From Gemmatimonadota bacterium (GTDB lineage Bacteria; Gemmatimonadota; Gemmatimonadetes; Gemmatimonadales; GWC2-71-9), in the NCBI GenBank assembly GCA_003220855.1, contig QHTP01000173.1:1-9738 (forward strand): a DNA stretch of 9,738 nt, given 5' to 3'. The position numbers and the translations under genes were made by a program. Below the pieces are notes generated by a model. The model searched no databases and had not been told where the DNA came from. It worked only from the letters and a program-made list of their open reading frames with translations. Below, one piece after another: positions 5,856 through 9,738 of this stretch. Position 1 is the first letter of the stretch. Every line of letters begins with the position of its first letter.

Positions 5856-6223
5856 GGCGGTAGGGCCATAAGCCGAGTTCTGTTTGCCCGCCGTAGCGGG
5901 GCAGATGGTCATCTCTCTGGGGCAGCTGTCGCCAGCCACCTCACGCGGCCTACCCGCAGCTCAGGCGACCCGGGCCGGGTCTCGCTGCTTACTTGGCCTT
6001 GCTCCGACTGGGGGTTACCGTGCCACGCCTGTTGCCAGGCGCGCGGTGGGCTCTTACCCCACCGTTTCACCCTTACCCTTGGATAAAGGGCGGTCTGTTC
6101 TCTGTGGCCCTTTCCGTCGCCTCGCGGCGCCCAGGAGTTACCTGGCAGTCTGCCCTGTGGAGCTCGGACTTTCCTCGGCACGCCACTCCAGCCGACATGC
6201 CGCGACCATCACGCCCTACCGCC
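5856..6223 (-). ncRNA. rnpB: RNase P RNA (rnpB)
   Basis: The catalytic RNA of ribonuclease P, which removes 5' leaders from pre-tRNAs together with the RnpA protein. The minus strand carries the universal core. Conserved region I, GAGGAAAGTCCGAGCTCC, is at 6176-6159. The L15 GGTAA motif that pairs with tRNA CCA is at 6058-6054. Conserved region V, AGAGAGATGACCATC, is at 5918-5904, followed by ACAGAACTCGGCTTA at 5883-5869. The ends are set by terminal helix P1: GGCGGTAGGGC (6223-6213) pairs perfectly with GCCCTACCGCC (5866-5856). The length, about 368 nt, fits the common bacterial (probably type A) form. No intrinsic terminator follows before the 69-aa gene. Confidence 0.97.
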
Positions 6224-6234
6224 ACCCAGTACCA

Positions 6235-6264
6235 AAACTACGGGCTCTGGAAGGGTCGGGGCAA
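6235..6264 (-). promoter_or_regulatory. Candidate sigma70-type promoter of rnpB
   Basis: On the minus strand TTGCCC (6264-6259) and TAGTTT (6240-6235) are separated by 18 nt. The match to TTGACA/TATAAT is 4 of 6 and 3 of 6. A start about 7-10 nt after the -10 box falls at 6228-6224, right at the rnpB P1 helix, and this is the main support. Only 43 bp separate rnpB from the upstream gene, so a promoter must lie here or further into that gene. Confidence 0.4.
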
Positions 6265-6266
6265 GG

Positions 6267-8279
6267 CTAGCGCGCCAGCCGCCGCAGCAGGCGGCCCAAG
6301 CTGTCGAGCGGCACGCGCTTCCCGAGGCCGGGCGCCTCGTCGGGGGCGAGCCAGAAACCGTCGTTCTCCTCGAATACCAGGCGCTTGAGGCTGGTCCAGT
6401 CGCGGGCAGCGAGTGAGGCCGGAGGCAGGGCGACGGCGTGGGCGAGGTTCAGGCCGCCGCTGCGGTACAGCGACAGCAGCTGACGCGTGCGCAGCTCCGG
6501 CGTGAACAGCAGGAGCGGCCGGTCGGGCAGGCCGAACCCGCGCAACAGTCCTAGCGTAAACCAGTCGGCCGGCGGCTGAGGCAGCCGGAACGCGAAATAG
6601 ACGTCTCGCCGCTGCTTCAGGATCCGGTCGCGCACGGCCGCGGCCCGCGTCGCGACCTCGTCCTCGAGGGCGCGGTAGTAGCGCGCCAGCAGCCCGGCGT
6701 CCCGCAGCGCCGCGTAGCGGGCCCCGGACGGCAGCGAATCCAGCCTCGCCGCATCGCCCAAGCCGGCGATGCCGCGCCGCCATGCGGCGTCGCAGAACTC
6801 CTGGCCCATCGAGTAGCCACGCGGGCCGTCGATGTCCAAGCCGAGGGCGATGACCAGCGTGCGCTGCTCGGCGGCCAGGCGGCCGAGCGCAGCGTACGCG
6901 CCGGAGATTCCCTCGGCCCACAGTGCCGAATCGAGTGCGCACGGCGCGGCGAGCCCCTCGCCACGGGCCCCGCGCGACGAGTCGGCGGGATTGCGGCGGG
7001 CGTGCGCGTAGTCGAGCACGGGAATCCAGGCAACGCTGGTCGGCTCGAGCCGGCCCACCGCGGCCGCCCAGGCACGCCGCACGGCGTCGCGCTCGTCCCA
7101 GCGTGCGTGCACCGAGTCCATGGCCGATGGGTCGGCATCGCCTCCCAGGAGATTGAACCCGCCCACGTCGAGGAGCGCGACGAGCGAATCGAGCGAGGCT
7201 CCCGGCCGCACGACGTGGCGCCCGTCGCGAGCGGGGAGGAGCGGTGCCCAGAGGACGCGCATCCCCTGCTGGCGCAACCATTCGGGGATGCTGGTCGCGC
7301 GGTCGAGCTTGGGATCGGGGACGAGCGGGAGCGTGATCGTGTCCACGCCGACCGGCGGCACGAGCGGCGGGGGGACGAGCTCCACCGGGATGGGCGCCTG
7401 CTGCAGCGCGACCGGCACGCCGCGCGCCGCGGGGGGAACGTGCGCCCACTCCGCCGGCCGCCGGGTCCAGCGCGCCAAGGCATTGAGGAATCCCCGAGTG
7501 CGCTCGAGGGCACCCGGCTGCTGCAGCGGGGCGGTGGTCGGCCGGAACTGTGGCCCGAGCGCCCCGAGCGCATGGCGACTGATCACGAGCACCAGCCCCT
7601 CGCCGACGCGCGCCGCCGCCACGACGCCCGCGGCGCCGCGGGGCGAAGCGGTGCGCGGGGGGCGCGGGGCGCGCACGAAGGCGTGGCTCGACGTCACCGC
7701 GAGGAGCGCCGAGTGATCGCGCACCGTGACGACGTTGTTGCGCTCGAGCGGAAACGACTCGTACACCTCGCCCAGCGGCGAGCCGAGCGGCTCGTCGCCG
7801 ACGGTGCGCGCCTCCACCCAGGGCTGCGGCCGGCCGGTGGTCGTCAGCGCACGGGCGGTCGTGTCTTCCAGCAGCCGGTCGCCGATCGAGATCCCCGTCC
7901 CCAGGAAGTCGAGCCAGCGGTTCGTGGTCCAACGGTCGAGGTACCCCTCACCGTCGGCATCATAGCCCAGCACGGCCACGCCGCCGCGCAGCACCCACTC
8001 GGTAAGCAGCGCGAGGTCGCCGGCCGTGAGGGCGTCGGACGGCGCCTCGGGCTCGCGGCCGAGTAGGAACAGGAGCACCCGGTAGTGCTCGAGATCGGCA
8101 CGCACCAGGTGCGGATAGAAGCGGCGGTATTCGACGTTGTACCCTTCGTCACGCCATGGCTGGACCGTCCCGTTCAGCAACGCGGGCTCCGAGAGGGCGA
8201 GGTCGAGCACCAGCAGTCGCCGCGCCTGGGGTTGGCAGGCGGACAGGAGGAGCACGGCGGTGAGTCCGACGGGTCGCAT
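6267..8279 (-). CDS. Large two-part lipoprotein, function unknown
   Basis: A 670-aa protein with signal peptide and canonical lipobox LSAC (Cys15). Residues about 20-140 (LLVLDLALSE..., VLLFLLG, GGVAVLGYDADGEGY, NRWLDFLGTGI) resemble the glutamine-amidotransferase-like Rossmann domain of DUF4350/GldG-type proteins. A strand at 218-237 (VVAAARVGEGLVLVISRH) may close it. After a Pro-rich linker (about 285-312) comes a second part (about 325-670) with alternating strands and helices: RVLWAPLLPAR, GFNLLGGDAD, SVAWIPVLDYAHARR, TLVIALGLDIDGPRGYSMG, DVYFAFRLP. This suggests an alpha/beta, perhaps barrel-like, domain. Acidic clusters at 422-423 and 482-484 could be catalytic or metal sites, but this is speculation. 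No family is recognised. It lies 39 bp after kinase 2 on the same strand. ATG 8279 precedes the signal peptide; no clear Shine-Dalgarno. Confidence 0.85.
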   Translation of the reverse strand: MRPVGLTAVLLLSACQPQARRLLVLDLALSEPALLNGTVQPWRDEGYNVEYRRFYPHLVRADLEHYRVLLFLLGREPEAPSDALTAGDLALLTEWVLRGGVAVLGYDADGEGYLDRWTTNRWLDFLGTGISIGDRLLEDTTARALTTTGRPQPWVEARTVGDEPLGSPLGEVYESFPLERNNVVTVRDHSALLAVTSSHAFVRAPRPPRTASPRGAAGVVAAARVGEGLVLVISRHALGALGPQFRPTTAPLQQPGALERTRGFLNALARWTRRPAEWAHVPPAARGVPVALQQAPIPVELVPPPLVPPVGVDTITLPLVPDPKLDRATSIPEWLRQQGMRVLWAPLLPARDGRHVVRPGASLDSLVALLDVGGFNLLGGDADPSAMDSVHARWDERDAVRRAWAAAVGRLEPTSVAWIPVLDYAHARRNPADSSRGARGEGLAAPCALDSALWAEGISGAYAALGRLAAEQRTLVIALGLDIDGPRGYSMGQEFCDAAWRRGIAGLGDAARLDSLPSGARYAALRDAGLLARYYRALEDEVATRAAAVRDRILKQRRDVYFAFRLPQPPADWFTLGLLRGFGLPDRPLLLFTPELRTRQLLSLYRSGGLNLAHAVALPPASLAARDWTSLKRLVFEENDGFWLAPDEAPGLGKRVPLDSLGRLLRRLAR

Positions 8280-8292
8280 CCCGTGAGTGTAG

Positions 8293-8309
8293 CGGGCGCG
8301 GTGGGCCCG
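8293..8309 (-). terminator. Weak hairpin between kinase 2 and the lipoprotein gene
   Basis: CGGGC pairs with GCCCG over a 7-nt loop in the 39-bp gap between the kinase stop (8319) and the lipoprotein ATG (8279). There is no T-run. It could attenuate read-through, stabilise mRNA ends, or be chance in GC-rich DNA. Confidence 0.25.
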
Positions 8310-8318
8310 TGCCAGCCG

Positions 8319-9167
8319 TCAGCCGGCTGCGACGAACGGGCCGAGCGCGTCGCGCATGTCGCGGGCCCGTTGCCAGCGCCCGTCACGCGGCTTCACGAGC
8401 GCGCGCGCCAGCACGGCGGCGAGCGGCTTCGGCACGTCACGTCGGACGCTGCGCACGTCGGGCGCCGGCTGGTGCTGATGCATGTCCAGCACGGCCGCGG
8501 CGCTGACGGAAGAGAACGGCGGCCGGCCCGCCAGGCACTCGAACAGCACGACGCCGAGCGAATAGAGGTCGGTGCGCCCGTCCACGTCGGGAGCACCCTC
8601 CGCTTGCTCCGGGCTCATGTATTCCTCGGTGCCGACCACGAAGCCGCTCCGGGTCACGCGATCGTCGCCCGAGCTCGCGATCGCGCGCGCGATCCCGAGA
8701 TCGACGAGCACGGCTCCCCCGGGCGACAGCACGATGTTGTCCGGCTTGATGTCGCGGTGCGCGATTCCGTGCGCGTGCGCGTGCTCGAGCGCGTCCAGCA
8801 CTTCCACGGCCACGCGCGCCACGTCCGGGACGAGGAGCCGGGGCACGCGGCGCAGCGCCTGACGCAGGTTGTCGCCCGGCACGTACGGCATGACGTACCA
8901 GAGGAGATAGTCCGCCTCGCCGCTGTCGATCAGACGGGCGATGTGCGGGTGGTTGAGCTGCGATGCGTAGCGGATTTCCCGCAGGAAGCGGTCGGCGGCG
9001 ACCGAGACGGCCAGCTCCGGATGCAGCACCTTGATGGCCACGTCGGCGCCGCTCGTGTCCCGACCCGCGAAGATGCAGGCGTTCCCGCCCCGGCCCACCG
9101 CGGCGATCACGCTGTAGCGATCGCGCAGGGCCTTGCGGACCCGTTCGATCAGATCGCGTCCCGACAT
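8319..9167 (-). CDS. Soluble Hanks-type Ser/Thr protein kinase
   Basis: A 282-aa protein that is essentially one kinase domain with no membrane helix or sensor domain, so it is predicted cytoplasmic. Motifs: glycine loop GRGGNACIF (25-33), VAIK with Lys46, helix-C Glu64, catalytic loop HRDIKPDN (137-144), then VDLG (155-158) where DFG is usual, and GTEEYMSPEQ (179-188). The Phe-to-Leu change keeps the metal-binding Asp and should not abolish activity. ATG 9167 is preferred over the in-frame GTG at 9197: it gives the usual short N-terminal helix and has GGGACGGGA-like purines just upstream. It precedes the 670-aa lipoprotein on the same strand and is divergent from the macro-domain gene. Substrate and signal are unknown. 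Confidence 0.93.
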   Translation of the reverse strand: MSGRDLIERVRKALRDRYSVIAAVGRGGNACIFAGRDTSGADVAIKVLHPELAVSVAADRFLREIRYASQLNHPHIARLIDSGEADYLLWYVMPYVPGDNLRQALRRVPRLLVPDVARVAVEVLDALEHAHAHGIAHRDIKPDNIVLSPGGAVLVDLGIARAIASSGDDRVTRSGFVVGTEEYMSPEQAEGAPDVDGRTDLYSLGVVLFECLAGRPPFSSVSAAAVLDMHQHQPAPDVRSVRRDVPKPLAAVLARALVKPRDGRWQRARDMRDALGPFVAAG

Positions 9168-9253
9168 GGCATCCCGTCCCGTCCCCCGACGCCGCACGCG
9201 CCGGGATGAGCTAACAATACGGGCCGGGCCGACGGGCGCTAGATTGCCTCCGC
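9168..9253. promoter_or_regulatory. Divergent promoter region, kinase 2 / macro-domain gene
   Basis: Eighty-six bp separate the two divergent starts. The AT-rich island TAACAATAC (9212-9220) stands out in GC-rich flanks. For the macro gene, TAGATT (9240-9245) matches TATAAT at 4 of 6, and its expected transcription start falls at about 9252-9254, on the GTG itself. No Shine-Dalgarno precedes that GTG, so a leaderless mRNA is possible. No convincing -35 box was seen. Confidence 0.3.
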
Positions 9254-9738
9254 GTGCCGAGGCTCGAGGCGGTCCAGGGGGACATCACCCAACAGGCGGT
9301 GGACGCGATCGTCAACGCCGCCAACACCACGCTGTTGGGCGGCGGGGGTGTGGATGGCGCGATTCACCGCGCCGCGGGCCCCGAGCTCCTGGAGGCGTGC
9401 CGCCGGATCGGTGGTTGCCCGACGGGGGAGGCGCGGATCACCGGCGCCTACGGGCTCCCCGCGCGCTACGTGATCCACACCGTGGGGCCCGTCTGGAGCG
9501 GCGGCAGGCGCGGCGAGCCGGAGCTGCTGCGCGGCTGCTATGAGCACGCCCTGCGGCTCGCCCGCGAGCACGGGCTCGCGTCGGTCGCCTTCCCATCCAT
9601 CAGCACCGGGGCGTATCGGTATCCCATCGAGTACGCCGCGGGCGTCGCGGTGGAAACCGTGCGTCGCGCGTTGCGCGAGCCGGGACCGGTCGAGCTCGTG
9701 CGGTTCGTGTGCTTCAGCGCGGGGGACCTGGAAGTGTA
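9254..9738 (+). CDS. Macro-domain protein, probable O-acetyl-ADP-ribose deacetylase (3' truncated)
   Basis: Binds ADP-ribose and probably removes O-acetyl or mono-ADP-ribose groups, as YmdB/MacroD-type enzymes do. The 161 visible codons start MPRLEAVQGDITQQAVDAIV and show the hallmark NAAN (21-24), the glycine-rich LLGGGGVDGAIH (27-38), TGEARITGAYGLPARYVIH (57-75) and the phosphate loop PSISTGAYRYP (114-124). Asn24, Asp34 and Tyr121 align with the E. coli YmdB active-site residues Asn25, Asp35 and Tyr126, so catalysis looks intact. The sequence ends at about the last strand (VRFVCFSAGDLEV), so perhaps only 10-20 residues are missing. GTG 9254 is the only usable start: an in-frame stop lies at 9212-9214 and no other start codon occurs between. 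It is divergent from kinase 2. Confidence 0.93.
   Translation, partial: MPRLEAVQGDITQQAVDAIVNAANTTLLGGGGVDGAIHRAAGPELLEACRRIGGCPTGEARITGAYGLPARYVIHTVGPVWSGGRRGEPELLRGCYEHALRLAREHGLASVAFPSISTGAYRYPIEYAAGVAVETVRRALREPGPVELVRFVCFSAGDLEV

Noticed and set aside
5847..5939. 100-aa version of the small protein starting at 5939
   Set aside because: The added N-terminus would be encoded by the 3' part of RNase P RNA.
5884..6270. Plus-strand frames of about 130 codons at 5884-6388
   Set aside because: They lie antisense to the highly conserved rnpB and show no protein-family pattern.
6238..7932. 564-codon minus frame and the 354-codon plus frame at 7002-8066
   Set aside because: Both overlap the 670-aa lipoprotein, which has a signal peptide and lipobox; the alternatives are Arg-rich shadows.
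9168..9197. Kinase 2 start at GTG 9197
   Set aside because: Adds ten Arg-rich residues outside the usual fold, and ATG 9167 has better upstream purines.
1..9738. Insertion sequences, prophage, tRNA genes or defence systems
   Set aside because: No transposase, integrase, terminal inverted repeats, tRNA cloverleaf or recognised defence gene was seen; the macro domain and kinases alone do not make a defence system.

Overview
The window is a high-GC bacterial chromosome segment that begins in the last codons of dnaA and crosses the dnaA-dnaN interval, so it very probably contains the replication origin. Two lipoproteins, a predicted outer-membrane protein and a periplasmic-facing transglycosylase indicate a diderm cell. 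The GC bias and two Hanks-type Ser/Thr kinases of the 'LGYAHGRGIVHRDVKPDN' style suggest Gemmatimonadota or a related lineage. That assignment is inference; no marker here fixes it.

Region 1 (1-1703): the 3' end of dnaA, then a 250-bp non-coding interval, then complete dnaN. The interval has TGTGG half-boxes on its dnaA side. On its dnaN side is an AT-richer tract with five tandem CTA triplets and further in-register triplets, which resembles the DnaA-trio strand-opening element. After dnaN come a short run of AGACG repeats and a strong hairpin between convergent genes. Neither recF nor gyrB follows dnaN.

Region 2 (1704-3906): a monofunctional GT51 peptidoglycan transglycosylase (mtgA, minus) and a membrane Ser/Thr kinase (plus). 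They diverge with no intergenic space, and their start codons share one CATG.

Region 3 (3896-6264, minus): a compact block reading rnpB (RNase P RNA), a 69-aa protein, a 292-aa lipoprotein and a 288-aa exported protein of probable beta-barrel type. The three coding genes overlap by ATGA and TAGTG junctions, and the first starts only 9 nt after the terminal helix of rnpB. The barrel gene converges on the kinase and overlaps its end by 11 bp.

Region 4 (6267-9738): a 670-aa lipoprotein of unknown function with an N-terminal GATase-like region, then a soluble Ser/Thr kinase upstream of it on the same strand. Divergent from that kinase is the start of a macro-domain (ADP-ribose-binding) gene, cut off by the window edge.

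Together the genes join chromosome initiation, tRNA processing, cell-envelope assembly and phosphorylation or ADP-ribose signalling. The most interesting features are the trio-like origin element, the rnpB-linked envelope operon with its start-codon hairpin, the shared CATG start, and the unrecognised 670-aa lipoprotein.
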